This document shows positions 24,423 to 37,047 of a DNA stretch of 64,000 nucleotides, piece by piece. Source of the DNA: Mesostigma viride (Eukaryota; Streptophyta; Mesostigmatophyceae; Mesostigmatales; Mesostigmataceae). The position numbers and the translations under genes are program-made. The notes below the pieces were generated by a model. The model was not told the DNA's origin, did not search any database, and saw only the letters and a list, made by a program, of their open reading frames with translations. The stretch is taken from contig RPFO01000086.1 in NCBI GenBank assembly GCA_009746045.1, positions 337,732 to 401,731 on the forward strand, written 5' to 3'. The stretch's first letter is position 1, and the number at the start of each line of letters is the position of its first letter.

Positions 24423-25619
24423 AGCGCGAGCAGCGGTTGTTGTCATTGAGCTGCTCATGTGCTGCTGCTGCTGCTGCTGCTGCTGTGCTGCCATGCTACT
24501 GTTGCTGCATTGCTGCCGTGCTGCTGTTGTGCTGTTGTGCTGATGTGTTGCTGCATTGCTGCCGTGCCGCTGATGTATTGCTGTCGTGCTGCTGCCGTGC
24601 TGCTGTGTTGATGCACTGCTGCATTACGGCCGTGCTGCTGAGCTACAGTTGTGCTGCTGCTGTGCTACGGTCATGCTGCTGCTGTGTTGCTGGGCTGATG
24701 TGTTGTTGCATTGATGTAGTGGCTATTGTTCCGCTACTACAATTTGCTACTGATGCCGCTGCTGGTGCTTTTTTGCATGGCAGTGCCCGCTATGTTCACA
24801 CCACTGTTGCCGCGGTTGGTATCGCGTGATTTCCACCGGTTGTGCGTTGACATGTGTTACTCATGCATTTCCCGCTATATTTGGTAGCACGCGGTTTCGC
24901 GTTAGTTAGGTGCAGACAGCTGCATGTAGACAAACATCTTGTTTAAGTCGGTCAATTAACGGTTCTTGACGCATCATGGTCCAAGTCGACCGACCTGTAG
25001 GGACCAGTAGAGCAATTGTCTAGGAGAAAGAGCGTGATCGCTGCAGAAGCCGCGTGGCAGCCGTGGCTGTACCTGTAGTACGACCTGCATATATATGGAT
25101 ACTGTATTTGGATACTGGGTTGTTTATCAATTCTGGTTTTAATTTATTTAGTGTACCTGGTGTTGGCATGCCAACTCAGTGCTAAACTACTTTATGCACA
25201 ATGATGCAACTTGATGCTATAGTGACGTGCCACGATGTAACTTTATTAACTTCACCATTAGTCATGGGGTCAATAGGATTGCTCATTATGCCATGTTAAC
25301 ATGAACCATGGGTTACGTAATAGTGAAAACAGTAATCATGATGCTCCACTTGAAGTCTCCAACATGGTCATGTTTGGAATTTTATTGATCATATTTACAA
25401 TATATGAAAAGAGACAACAAACGTGGAAGCATGGCACGCCGAGGCCGATAATATATGTGTGAAATATGAAAAGAGACAACATCTTTGGCAAGCATGATCA
25501 TATCATGCTTGCCAAACATATGAATGATATCGACCATGTCCAGAAACCATGTTTGCCAATGGTGCATTTAGGATACATTTGAAGCTGTGCAAATGTATCC
25601 TAATCCGGTAAAACCACCC
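24423..25619. other. 3' region and right end of the complete family A element
   Basis: Irregular CTG/TTG trinucleotide repeats (24440-24720) come first, then AT-rich non-coding DNA, then the TIR 25591-25619. Just inside the TIR, 25566-25603 is a small palindrome (AGGATACATTTG ... CAAATGTATCCT). The direct doubling seen at the other end is inverted here. I see no gene. Confidence 0.8.
25591..25619. repeat. Right TIR of the complete family A element
   Basis: Ends CCGGTAAAACCACCC and is the exact inverse of 14410-14438. It is followed by TCT, which also precedes the left TIR. Confidence 0.95.
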
Positions 25620-26861
25620 TCTGCCCCACCCAGTGCATTTGCAAATTTATAAGCATTTGTGCCATGGCCAAATAATGTGTGCAGACGAGAGGCAATTCCG
25701 TAAATAGAAACAAGCTTTTCATTACCATCAGTTACGGGTACACTGTCCGATAAATCTTGTGCTGCCCCTTGATTCTCATTTGCCAATGGCCGTTTCGCTG
25801 GGCTAGACTGCAGAACCCTATCCCTGTCGAATACGCCCTGTCCTGGGCCGTCTAGTTTCCCTGCTGCGCCTGCTGCGCCTGCTGCGCCTGCTGCGCCTGC
25901 TGGGGACGAACCCAGCGCATGCTCCGACGAGGCCTCCTAATGGGCCCGGCCCTACCCTCGTCGGCAGTGGCATCGTTTTTCTTGTCCGGCTGCCTGCCGG
26001 ACTTGCAAAACCTGGCCTTGTGGCCTGGCTTGTGGCATTTGCCACACAAATTGGTCGACAGAGGAAAATTCTTGTTGGCATTGCAGCTGTCACGGTTGTG
26101 GCCAGTGCCCTGGCACCTCGGGCACTTCTCGCGTCTGTCGCCCTCCCCCAATTAAAACAGCACTGATGCTTGCGGTTCCCGCGGGCTTGGTGGCAGATCC
26201 CCTTCCCGCCAATTCCTGTGCCGCGCCACCGAGGGCGAAGGCCTCCCGGATGGCAGTAAAGCTGGCAGCCCTGCTTTCCAGCTTTTCCTTTGTCAGGACG
26301 GGAGCCAAGCCTTGGATACTGCTGTCAGTAATCACACCACTGGCGAGGGCCTTGCCCAGGAAAAGCACGACGCTGAAATCATCTGGAAAAGTCAACGTAG
26401 TGTCTTCCAGCATCCTCTCGAATGCCAGTGTCGCCTGGACCGGGTCGCCCGACACCTCAAAAGTGAGGATCCGCATCATATCTTTGATCGACTTGAGCAG
26501 GCCCTCGGGCACCAGGAGTTCCTTCAAACGGCTGTAAAAGTCCGCCCACTCCATCTTCTTCTCGTGGGCAATCCGGATCAAATCACGGACGGCCGGCATT
26601 CCCGACGAGCCGTGACAGTCCACTGAATCGCAACGTAGCAACGTGGTCGTTGTCCAGGAAACTCACTGTCTTCGCGTACCAGTACCCCAGGCCGTCGTAG
26701 TAGTCCTTCTTCTCCGGGTCCTTGCTGCCGGGTGGCAGCGGCTTGGGCAGCAAACGCATTGCCAATTCGTGCTGCTTTAATTTGTTCATTTCCTTCTTGT
26801 CCTGTCCAGTCAGGACAATGGCGTCAGTCTCAGCGCTTGCTGCAGCACGGCTACGAGCCAT
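25620..26861 (-). mobile_element. gag: Copia-1, gag and start of integrase
   Basis: The minus strand encodes a Copia-type gag region from MARSRAAASAETD (26861). It has a helical core and two CCHC zinc knuckles (CPRCQGTGHNRDSC and CGKCHKPGHKARFC), then a Gln/Ala tail. Next is the His pair of an integrase zinc finger (ASRLHTLFGHGTNAY), which stops at 25620 where the family A transposon is inserted. The gag occupies more than one frame (about two breaks). It is a fossil; the rest of the element lies at 13425-14409 and 9520-10271. Confidence 0.8.
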
Positions 26862-26876
26862 GGAAAAAAAAATGTG

Positions 26877-28544
26877 TGATTAAGAGTACGAGTTGAGAAT
26901 GACTTTGGAAGGGTTTGGTTGCAATGGCTGCGGCTCCTTGGCCGCTGTTTATTGCTTTAATTTATAGATTTACAGCGTCAACCTTCTAGAGATGCCTAGA
27001 AACCTTGTCCTGCACTGTCGTTACAAGTATGGCAATGCAGTATGCGTTGTGCACATGGAACCTTCTAGACACCAGACGCCAAACTTAAGTCTGCCATGGT
27101 TATATCTTAACAACCCGTGGCAAGACTGCAACCATTTTGGCAACCATTTTGGCCAACGACATGAGTCGCGCCGGATTCATTGTCCGCATCCAGGTAATCA
27201 ACATCACGTGCGGCAAACTGATATATTGCATAACAGAAAACCTGGACAGAATAATGCATACGTTTATTTCAATGTGTCGTTCCGACAGTATTTTTTCCGA
27301 GCCCTGCCCAGCATCATTTGTAATGCTTTACAACTTTAGCATAGTACTCCGTGGCATGCCTTTGTTTGCGCATGACACGCAAGTACTTACTTACTTACTT
27401 ACTTATGGCCCCCATGGATGATGCCTTCAATATTTAGCCAAGCCATGCCTATAATGGGACTTCCCATGAATGTTGCATTTAAGAAGTTAGCCATGCTATG
27501 CCTATGCAGAGAGATGCTCTCTGTTGAGAAGCCATGCCCTAGCTAGCTCTTGTATAGCCATAATGATCTTCCTCCCCCGTGCATGCCGGGATCCCCTTAT
27601 AGTTGGGTTGAACCCGAGACAGCATGGTGGCCGGTGTCCTTGAGGCACCTAGAGCAAGTGTTGCTTACATTCCACTCTTGCAGGAAGTAGCCCAGAATGT
27701 ATTAAAACCATATGCCCCTTCTCCGGGATATGTGCTACATGTACTCCCAACGGAGTTATGTTACTAATTCTATTGACCGTGGAACTCCAGGGTAACCAGA
27801 CTCTTTATTAAAACAATGAGTGGAGCACATACAAAAGGCAGGCCACATCCCGGCCGCCGATGCTCATGGGAACACTTATTGCTTGGCAAAGGCTAGCCTT
27901 ACCCCCAAACACGCAGGGAGGGTGGGCGGGAAAAGAAAAGAGGCCGACCTTATCTAGGTGGGTTTGTTTTTGTCCTTTTTGCGTGTCATGCGGCCTTGGC
28001 CCGGACGGCATTTTTTCGCCACGCAAATGTTGCGTCTGAACAAATGACGCAATGTGGCGTTCTAATTGCCGGCATGCAGCTTACGTAAGGCTGCCGGGGC
28101 TATTAGGTCACATATTGCGTGAGAGAAAGAATCTAGATCTAGTTAATCACTACGCCATGAGTCAAGAAACCTAGACAGTGGCAGGTTTATATCTCAACGT
28201 AGCTCCTGCCACCTGGCCAAGAAAACTGGCCAAAGTTTTGGCCACGACTGATCCGGATCAGGCCGCACCGGCCTCAAAAGGTAAGTCACGTGAACCCAAT
28301 AACCTAGCTATAGCGGCTACCCTTCCATCTCACTATAAAGAAGCTATGTTCAGAGAACCACGATTCTATTAACCGTGGAACGCGCCAGGCGGTAACCAGA
28401 CTCTTTATTAAAACAATGAGTGGAGCACATACAAAAGGCAGGCCACATCCCGGCCGCCGATGCTCATGGGAACACTTATTGCTTGGCAAAGGCTAGCCTT
28501 ACCCTTATATCCCTCCCTGGCGATCCATGCCAGGGGCAAAGAAC
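26877..28544. other. Non-coding flank of Copia-1 with a 140-bp direct repeat (first copy)
   Basis: There is no gene here. It holds a (ACTT)n run at 27386-27404 and two copies of a 140-bp segment (about 27765-27905 and 28365-28505, CCAGACTCTTTATTAAAACAATGAGTGG...) 600 bp apart. The reverse strand of each carries AATAAAGAGTCTGG, a plausible polyadenylation signal. The pair could be remnants of LTRs of a small element. From about 27292 this copy differs from 37478 onward by scattered single-base indels. Confidence 0.55.
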
Positions 28545-29519
28545 CTAGCATAATGACATAGAAATGAACAACCAAACTAGGTGGAGGGCAATTTCAAAAA
28601 TAGCCCGCCAGGCCCGAGGGGCCCCTATAGGAAGTCGGCCCACTAGGAAGTCGGCCGGGGCAGGCGGCCATGGCCCGAAGAATAACCTCAGGCAGCTCCA
28701 CCTCCAAACTGCGGTGCAAGCCCACATAATGGGCAACCGTGGAGCTGCTAAGCCAGCGCCCCCGGCCCTGGATGTCCCCCATGCTGCGACCCGCGAGGAA
28801 ATCATGAGTGGCACCTCCATGCCGCAGCCCGTGAATGGTGAAAATCTGGGCGACCCCCAAGGCCTGACCCGCATCCTGCCAAATGCGCCTGAATTGCGGT
28901 ATAGGTGAAAGGGAACACGGCCTCCCAAGCGTGCTTACCCGCGATGCAGTGACGGAGGATGGTTTCAGACATCACATCTTCTACCCCACGGACTTAGTCT
29001 TGCCTTTAGAGGTCTTGGAGACCGCAGCAGTAGGGCGCCCCGTTGAGCCGGCCCAAGCCGAACGTCAGGCTGGAGGCGCACATGGCCAACACGGAGGTTC
29101 AGCGCCTCCGAGATGCGCAGGTAATGGCGGAACACGATGACCACCAGCAGGCCCGCAGGCGCTGACCTTGCATGACCATCGTGCTGGCAAGTGCAAACGC
29201 CGCCTCCCATGGAATGGGAGGAGGGGCACGGGGGGGCACAAGTGTTTTTCCACCCAGCGAGGATGCCACGGGCCAAGTCCCACCGCTTCACCATACCGGG
29301 ATAATAAAGTTGCAACCCCATCAAGGCATTGACACACGTTTGGCGGCTGTACCCCCGAAAATGAGCCCAGGCGACAAACGCACAAAATGTCTCCTCAAGG
29401 GTGTCAGCTCGTGACGATGACCCGTCCGCCCCCCCACCAGCCTCCCACCAAGTCAAGACGGAATCAAGACCACGACGGTAGGCCAGCAAAGTAGCCGGCT
29501 TTACTTTCCCCTCTAGCAA
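28545..29519 (-). pseudogene. Tyrosine recombinase gene, first copy (broken)
   Basis: Same gene as 38737-39713. In this copy the reading frame is interrupted several times, mostly at short mononucleotide runs. Because the second copy reads much better and this stretch shows the error-like pattern described for 27.3-33.4 kb, the breaks may be sequencing errors rather than decay. Confidence 0.65.
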
Positions 29520-29698
29520 TGGAAGGTAGCTAACAGGTGCAGGGGGCCCCGGGTTAGGATGGATGCCTTCCGCGGTCAGGTCGCCCTAAGCACACCTGGA
29601 ATTGTACTCCACCACTAGTACAAATTGACTTTTTTTCAACTTTGTTATTTTGTACCTCTCTTAGGTCCAAAGGTAGGAGGTAAGTGTCTCATCATGTT

Positions 29699-30092
29699 TT
29701 GACACCGTTGCACCGTTGCACCGTTGCACCGTTGCACACCGTTGCACCATAAAACTACCATTTTATGATTTTGTATGGTGTCACGAGGTAACCTAACGTC
29801 CAATACTAATGTTATAATGTCCACAAGCACTGCCTAAAGTGGGGTGCCACTGTGCCACCGTTGCACCGTTGCACCGTTGCACCGTTGCACCGTTGCACCA
29901 TAAAACTACCATTTTAGATGCTGTATGGTGTCACGAGGTAACATAACGTCCAATACTAATGTTATATTGCCCACAAGCACTGCCAACGCGGGGTGCCACT
30001 GTGCCACCGTTGCACCGTTGCACCGTTGCACCTTTGCACCGTTGCACCGTTGCACCGTTGCACCGTTGCACCGTTGCACCGTGCCACCGTGA
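29699..30092. repeat. (CACCGTTG)n minisatellite, first copy
   Basis: Three blocks of the 8-mer CACCGTTG are separated by a conserved spacer of about 110 bp (CATAAAACTACCATTTTA ... GTCACGAGGTAAC). They equal the array at 39893-40275. The same 8-mer forms the inverted arrays in the centre of the family B element. Confidence 0.85.
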
Positions 30093-30385
30093 CATGTCTT
30101 GACACATCATTTTTTGACTTTTCCTACGCAAGTAATGCAAGCACATGGCAAAATAAAATATTGATGATTACTTGAGACAAATATTAATTGACTATCAGCA
30201 TTGTCTCCAATGTCTCCTACATGTAACATATGGAGAAGCAAGTATACGTGATCGCAACCACAATTCCTTTGTTCGCCAACTAATACATCACAGCATAAAA
30301 AAGCTGAATAATGGCTGAAAACTGACAAAGAGGTGCAAAACACGATCAATATGAACATGAACCATAATAAACTGGTTCCCCTCGC

Positions 30386-30852
30386 TCATTTGCATCTTGC
30401 GAGTACGGCTGATGCCTTTTCCGCGATGGAGGGGCGGGGGGCGGGGGGCGGGGGGCGCTGCATGCGAGCACGCATGCGTTCATCATGCATCAAAGTTGCT
30501 GTGAGTCGTGAGACGAGTATGCTGAGTTGCTGCATAATGTCCCTCAGCATAATGTGCCTATCTGGCTCCCTCATGGCGGCATAACGGTAAGCGCCCTGCA
30601 AGGGCTCACCGTGGGCCATATAATAGGAGTCATAAGGCTCGTACAGGCCATGCGATTCATCTTGCCAATCCAGCTTCCTTGCCTCATCGATCGCGGGTGC
30701 GCGCGTGCGCGGCTCTGGCTCATCTTGCCAATCCAGCTTCCTTGCCCCATCGATCGCGGGTGCGCGCTTGCGCGGCTCTGGCTCACGGCGTGCCGGCTGC
30801 CATTCTGCCCCCTGCATGCCGGTGAAGCCTTCACGTTGCCGCAATGTGGGAG
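30386..30852 (-). pseudogene. 3' end of the family B partner gene, first copy
   Basis: Matches 40590-41048 of the family B partner gene, including the repeated ARKLDWQDEPEPRTRAPAID block. At 30853 the match stops inside GTGGGAGGC and the sequence jumps to a copy of the Copia-1 gag. Together with the junction at 33433 this marks the limits of a duplication or assembly error. Confidence 0.65.
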
Positions 30853-33433
30853 GCCCGATTAAATCTTGTGACTGCCCCTTGATTCTCATTTGCCAATGGC
30901 CTTTCGCTGGGCTAGACTGCAGAACCCTATCCCTGTCGAATACGCCCTGTCCTGGGCCGTCTAGTTTCCCTCTGCGCCTGCTGCGCCTGCTGCGCCTGCT
31001 GCGCCTGCTGGGACGAACCCAGCGCATGCTCCGACGAGGCCTCCTAATGGGCCCGCCCTACCCTCGTCGCAGTGGCATCGTTTTTCTTGTCCGCTGCCTG
31101 CCGGACTTGCAAAACCTGGCCTTGTTGGCCTGGCTTGTGGCATTTGCCACACAAATTGGTCGACAGAGAAAATTCTTGTTGGCATTGCAGCTGTCACGGT
31201 TGTGGCCAGTGCCTGGCACCTCGGCACTTCTCGCGTCTGTGCCCTCCCCAATTAAAACAGCACTGATGCTTGCGGTCCCCGGGCTTGGTGGCAGATCCCC
31301 TTCCCCATTCCTGTGCCGCGCCACGAGGGCGAAGGCCTCCCGGATGGCAGAACTGGCAGCCCTGCTTTCCAGCTTTTCCTTTGTCAGGACGGGAGCCAGC
31401 CTTGGATACTGCTGTCAGTAATCCCACCACTGGCGAGGGCCTTGCCCAGGAAAAGCACGACGCTGAAATCATCTGGAAAAGTCAACGTAGTGTCTTCCAG
31501 CATCCTCTCGAATGCCAGTGTCGCCTGGACCGGGTCGCCCGACACCTCAAAAGTGAGGATCCGCATCATATCTTTTGATCGACTTGGCAGCCCTCGGCCA
31601 CCAGGAGTTCCTTCAAACGGCTGTAAAAGTCGCCCACTCCATCTTCTTCTCGTGGGCAATCGGATCAAATCACGGACGGCCGGCATTCCCGACGAGCCGT
31701 GACAGTCCACTGAATCGCAACGTAGCAACGTGTCGTTGTCCAGGAAACCACTGTCTTCGCGTACCAGTACCCAGGCGTCGTAGTAGTCCTTTCTTCTCCG
31801 GGTCCTTGCTGCCGGGTTGCAGCGGCTTGGGCAGCAAACGCATTGCCAATTCGTGCTTGCTTTAATTTGTTCATTTCCTTCTTGTCCTGTCCAGTCAGGA
31901 CAATGGCGTCAGTCTCAGCAGCTTGCTGCAGCACGGCTACGAGCCATGGAAAAAAAAATGTGTGATTAAGAGTACGAGTTGAGAATGACTTTGGAAGGGT
32001 TTGTTGCAATGGCTGCGGCTCCTTGGCCGCCTGTTTATTGCTTTAATTTATAGATTTACAGCGTCAACCTTCTAGAGATGCCTAGAAACCTTGTCCTGCA
32101 CTGTCGTTACAAGTATGGCAATGCAGTATGCGTTGTGCACATGGAACCTTCTAGACCCAGACGCCAAACTTAAGTCTGCCTATGGTTATATCTAACAACC
32201 GTGGGCAAGACTGCAACCATTTGGCAACCATTTTGGCCAACGACATGAGTCGCGCCGGATTCATTGTCCGCATCCAGGTAATCAACACACGTGCGGCAAA
32301 CTGATATATATGCATAACAGAAAACCTGACAGAATAATGCATACGTTTATTTCAATGTGTCGTTCCGACAGTATTTTTCCGAGCCCTGCCCAGCATCATT
32401 TGTAATGCTTTACAACTTTAGCATAGTACCCCGTGGCATGCCTTTGTTTGCGCATGACACGCAAGTACTTACTTACTTACTTACTTATGCCCCCATGGAT
32501 ATGCCTTCAATATTTAGCCAAGCCATGCCTATAATGGGACTTCCCATGAATGTTGCATTTAAGAAGTTAGCCATGCTATGCCTATGCAGAGAGATGCTCT
32601 CTGTGAGAAGCCATGCCCTAGCTAGCTCTGTATAGCCATAATGATCTTCCTCCCCGTGCATGCCGGGATCCCCTATAGTTGGGTGAACCCGAGACAGCAT
32701 GGTGGGCCGGTCCTTGAGCACCTAGAGCAAGTGTTGCTTACATTCCACTCTTGCAGGAAGTAGCCAGAATGTATTAAAAGCCATATGGCCGCCTCTCCGG
32801 GATATTGCTACATGTACTCCCAACGGAGTTATGTTACTAATTCTATTGACCGTGGAACTCCAGGGTAACCAGACTCTTATAAAACAATGAGTGGAGCACA
32901 TACAAAAGGCAGGCCACATCCCGGCCGCCGATGCTCATGGGAACACTTAATTGCTTGGCAAAGGCTAGCCTTTACCCCCAAACACGCAGGGAGGGTGGGC
33001 GGAAAAGAAAGAGGCCGACCTTATCTAGGTGGGTGTTTTGTCCTTTTTTGCGTGTCATGCGGCCTTGGCCCGGACGGCATTTTTTCGCCACGCAAAGTTG
33101 CGTCTGAACAAATGACGCAATGTGTGGCGTTCTAATTGCCGCATGCAGCTTACGTAAGGCTGCCGGGGCTATTAGGTCACATATTGCGTGAGAGAAAGAA
33201 TCTAGATCTAGTTAATCACTACCCATGAGTCAAGAAACCTAGCACAGTGGCAAGGTTTATATCTCAACGTAGCTCCTGCCACCTGGCCAAGAAAAAACTG
33301 GCCAAAGTTTTGGCCACGACTGATCCGGATCAGGCCGCACCGGCCTCAAAAGGTAAGTCACGTGAACCAATAACCTAGCTATAGCGGCTACCCTTTCCTC
33401 TCACTATAAAGAAGCTATGTTCAGGAGAACCAC
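30853..33433. other. Third, error-rich copy of the Copia-1 gag and flank
   Basis: Corresponds to about 25755-28367 and 35941-38553, but with very many single-base losses and gains, concentrated in runs of the same base. The gag it contains (minus, 32009-31058) is a fossil with numerous breaks. At 33433 it jumps within GAACCAC to the middle of the family A transposase gene. The error type suggests raw long-read sequence. Confidence 0.7.
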
Positions 33434-35805
33434 AGGCCTTTTTCGCAAAAGTCCCACATGCCCCTGAGGAGGTGCCTGAGGAGTGGCGCCCTTTGCCGTG
33501 GCCATCTCGCGCGGACATCTCCGCCCTGCGTGAGCACGATGCAGCGCCTGAACCACCACCGACGCAAGAAGAGCACTTCATGGCGTTGGTCGACGCAGAG
33601 GCGGTGCGCGTCACCCCGCTGGTAGACCGAGTTCTTCATGATGGCCACACACAGCAGGAATGGGCGGCAGAAGACAGGGCCATGACAGCCAAGGTCGCTT
33701 ACTTGAAGCGCATGCAAGGCGTTGAGAAAGGCTCCGCTGTTCTATACTGGCACCCTTCAGCTGGTATTCTCTGCAACTCGAAGCTCACGTGGACTCCAGT
33801 CCTCTTTGGCATCATCAAGGAGGTGGTTGCGAAGGAGGATGGCGGCCAACCTTCTATTGAGCTCTTTGTATACCGCGCTAAGCATTTGCGTGACACGTGG
33901 CACCCGTGGAACCCAGACATTGCGCAATGGCCCCATCCGCCAACCACTGCGGCGCACACGGTGATCATCACCGCGTCAGACCTCGTCTTGACACAAGTGG
34001 TGGGCAAGCGAGGTCAGCCGCCCCATGCAGTCTCCTTGGGTGCGAACAAAAAGCTCACCAAGGAGTGCCTAAAGGCGCTGAAGGAGGTGCCCTATGACGC
34101 GGAACACCCGGTCGTGAAGTGGCAAGATGCTGAATGCTCGAAGGGCATCGTCGGCATGGCGAAGGCATGCTGGGAAGGCATAAGGCTGCAGGTCAAGAGT
34201 GGCAGCCGCAACCTCGTAGGGCAAGTCGTGTGTCATTGGGCGTCGGAGCGTGTGACATCCGCGGACGGTCGCACCGAAAGCCGGGACGGCAGGTACCATG
34301 GTCGTGTCGCTGTTGTCGACACGCAAAACGACATGGTAGCCATGTACTGGGGTGCCCGTTGGGAGGAGGACGCGGTTTCTTGTGTGCCTCTCCACGAGCT
34401 GGAGGCACAGATCTGCGGGTGCCCCGGTGTGGTCGTCCCTGCGTTGCAAGCGCCGGATATCACCCTGGCCGAGGCTCGATTGCGCGAGATGGTTCCACCC
34501 AGCGACGATGTGGCGGAGAACAACAACGCAGGCGCCTCCCGGCGTCGGAAGCGAGCGCTCATCCTTGCCGATGACGATGACGACGACGACGACGACGACG
34601 ACTGCTGAAGCGCGAGCAGCGGTTGTTGTCATTGAGCTGCTCATGTGCTGCTGCTGCTGCTGCTGCTGCTGTGCTGCCATGCTACTGTTGCTGCATTGCT
34701 GCCGTGCTGCTGTTGTGCTGTTGTGCTGATGTGTTGCTGCATTGCTGCCGTGCCGCTGATGTATTGCTGTCGTGCTGCTGCCGTGCTGCTGTGTTGATGC
34801 ACTGCTGCATTACGGCCGTGCTGCTGAGCTACAGTTGTGCTGCTGCTGTGCTACGGTCATGCTGCTGCTGTGTTGCTGGGCTGATGTGTTGTTGCATTGA
34901 TGTAGTGGCTATTGTTCCGCTACTACAATTTGCTACTGATGCCGCTGCTGGTGCTTTTTTGCATGGCAGTGCCCGCTATGTTCACACCACTGTTGCCGCG
35001 GTTGGTATCGCGTGATTTCCACCGGTTGTGCGTTGACATGTGTTACTCATGCATTTCCCGCTATATTTGGTAGCACGCGGTTTCGCGTTAGTTAGGTGCA
35101 GACAGCTGCATGTAGACAAACATCTTGTTTAAGTCGGTCAATTAACGGTTCTTGACGCATCATGGTCCAAGTCGACCGACCTGTAGGGACCAGTAGAGCA
35201 ATTGTCTAGGAGAAAGAGCGTGATCGCTGCAGAAGCCGCGTGGCAGCCGTGGCTGTACCTGTAGTACGACCTGCATATATATGGATACTGTATTTGGATA
35301 CTGGGTTGTTTATCAATTCTGGTTTTAATTTATTTAGTGTACCTGGTGTTGGCATGCCAACTCAGTGCTAAACTACTTTATGCACAATGATGCAACTTGA
35401 TGCTATAGTGACGTGCCACGATGTAACTTTATTAACTTCACCATTAGTCATGGGGTCAATAGGATTGCTCATTATGCCATGTTAACATGAACCATGGGTT
35501 ACGTAATAGTGAAAACAGTAATCATGATGCTCCACTTGAAGTCTCCAACATGGTCATGTTTGGAATTTTATTGATCATATTTACAATATATGAAAAGAGA
35601 CAACAAACGTGGAAGCATGGCACGCCGAGGCCGATAATATATGTGTGAAATATGAAAAGAGACAACATCTTTGGCAAGCATGATCATATCATGCTTGCCA
35701 AACATATGAATGATATCGACCATGTCCAGAAACCATGTTTGCCAATGGTGCATTTAGGATACATTTGAAGCTGTGCAAATGTATCCTAATCCGGTAAAAC
35801 CACCC
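33434..35805 (+). pseudogene. Second copy of the 3' part of the family A transposase gene and element end
   Basis: Identical, as far as I can see, to 23248-25619 (offset 10,186). It encodes only the C-terminal part of the protein (open to the stop at 34608), with the Trp-rich region and acidic tail but no DDE core, followed by the 3' region and the TIR (35777-35805). It begins abruptly at 33434, in the middle of a codon series, with no TIR. So it is a by-product of a duplication or assembly join, not an insertion. Confidence 0.8.
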
Positions 35806-37047
35806 TCTGCCCCACCCAGTGCATTTGCAAATTTATAAGCATTTGTGCCATGGCCAAATAATGTGTGCAGACGAGAGGCAATTCCGTAAATAGAAACAAG
35901 CTTTTCATTACCATCAGTTACGGGTACACTGTCCGATAAATCTTGTGCTGCCCCTTGATTCTCATTTGCCAATGGCCGTTTCGCTGGGCTAGACTGCAGA
36001 ACCCTATCCCTGTCGAATACGCCCTGTCCTGGGCCGTCTAGTTTCCCTGCTGCGCCTGCTGCGCCTGCTGCGCCTGCTGCGCCTGCTGGGGACGAACCCA
36101 GCGCATGCTCCGACGAGGCCTCCTAATGGGCCCGGCCCTACCCTCGTCGGCAGTGGCATCGTTTTTCTTGTCCGGCTGCCTGCCGGACTTGCAAAACCTG
36201 GCCTTGTGGCCTGGCTTGTGGCATTTGCCACACAAATTGGTCGACAGAGGAAAATTCTTGTTGGCATTGCAGCTGTCACGGTTGTGGCCAGTGCCCTGGC
36301 ACCTCGGGCACTTCTCGCGTCTGTCGCCCTCCCCCAATTAAAACAGCACTGATGCTTGCGGTTCCCGCGGGCTTGGTGGCAGATCCCCTTCCCGCCAATT
36401 CCTGTGCCGCGCCACCGAGGGCGAAGGCCTCCCGGATGGCAGTAAAGCTGGCAGCCCTGCTTTCCAGCTTTTCCTTTGTCAGGACGGGAGCCAAGCCTTG
36501 GATACTGCTGTCAGTAATCACACCACTGGCGAGGGCCTTGCCCAGGAAAAGCACGACGCTGAAATCATCTGGAAAAGTCAACGTAGTGTCTTCCAGCATC
36601 CTCTCGAATGCCAGTGTCGCCTGGACCGGGTCGCCCGACACCTCAAAAGTGAGGATCCGCATCATATCTTTGATCGACTTGAGCAGGCCCTCGGGCACCA
36701 GGAGTTCCTTCAAACGGCTGTAAAAGTCCGCCCACTCCATCTTCTTCTCGTGGGCAATCCGGATCAAATCACGGACGGCCGGCATTCCCGACGAGCCGTG
36801 ACAGTCCACTGAATCGCAACGTAGCAACGTGGTCGTTGTCCAGGAAACTCACTGTCTTCGCGTACCAGTACCCCAGGCCGTCGTAGTAGTCCTTCTTCTC
36901 CGGGTCCTTGCTGCCGGGTGGCAGCGGCTTGGGCAGCAAACGCATTGCCAATTCGTGCTGCTTTAATTTGTTCATTTCCTTCTTGTCCTGTCCAGTCAGG
37001 ACAATGGCGTCAGTCTCAGCGCTTGCTGCAGCACGGCTACGAGCCAT
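35806..37047 (-). mobile_element. gag: Copia-1 gag and integrase start, second copy
   Basis: Same as 25620-26861 at an offset of 10,186 bp, with two CCHC knuckles and the His pair of the integrase finger. A broken fossil with about two breaks, as in the first copy. If the duplication is an assembly error, this and the first copy are one locus. Confidence 0.75.

Noticed and set aside
24437-24829. Cys/Ala-rich frame downstream of the transposase stop
   Set aside because: Trinucleotide repeat artefact in the 3' region; the same in the mirrored copy at 500-1000.
29699-30092. Possible CRISPR-like array
   Set aside because: The CACCGTTG units are contiguous 8-mers and the spacers between blocks are themselves repeated. 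The DNA is eukaryotic and there are no cas genes.
33434-35805. A second, independent family A insertion
   Set aside because: It starts mid-gene without a TIR and matches 23248-25619 at a constant offset, as does the unrelated DNA that follows. So it belongs to the larger duplication or misassembly.
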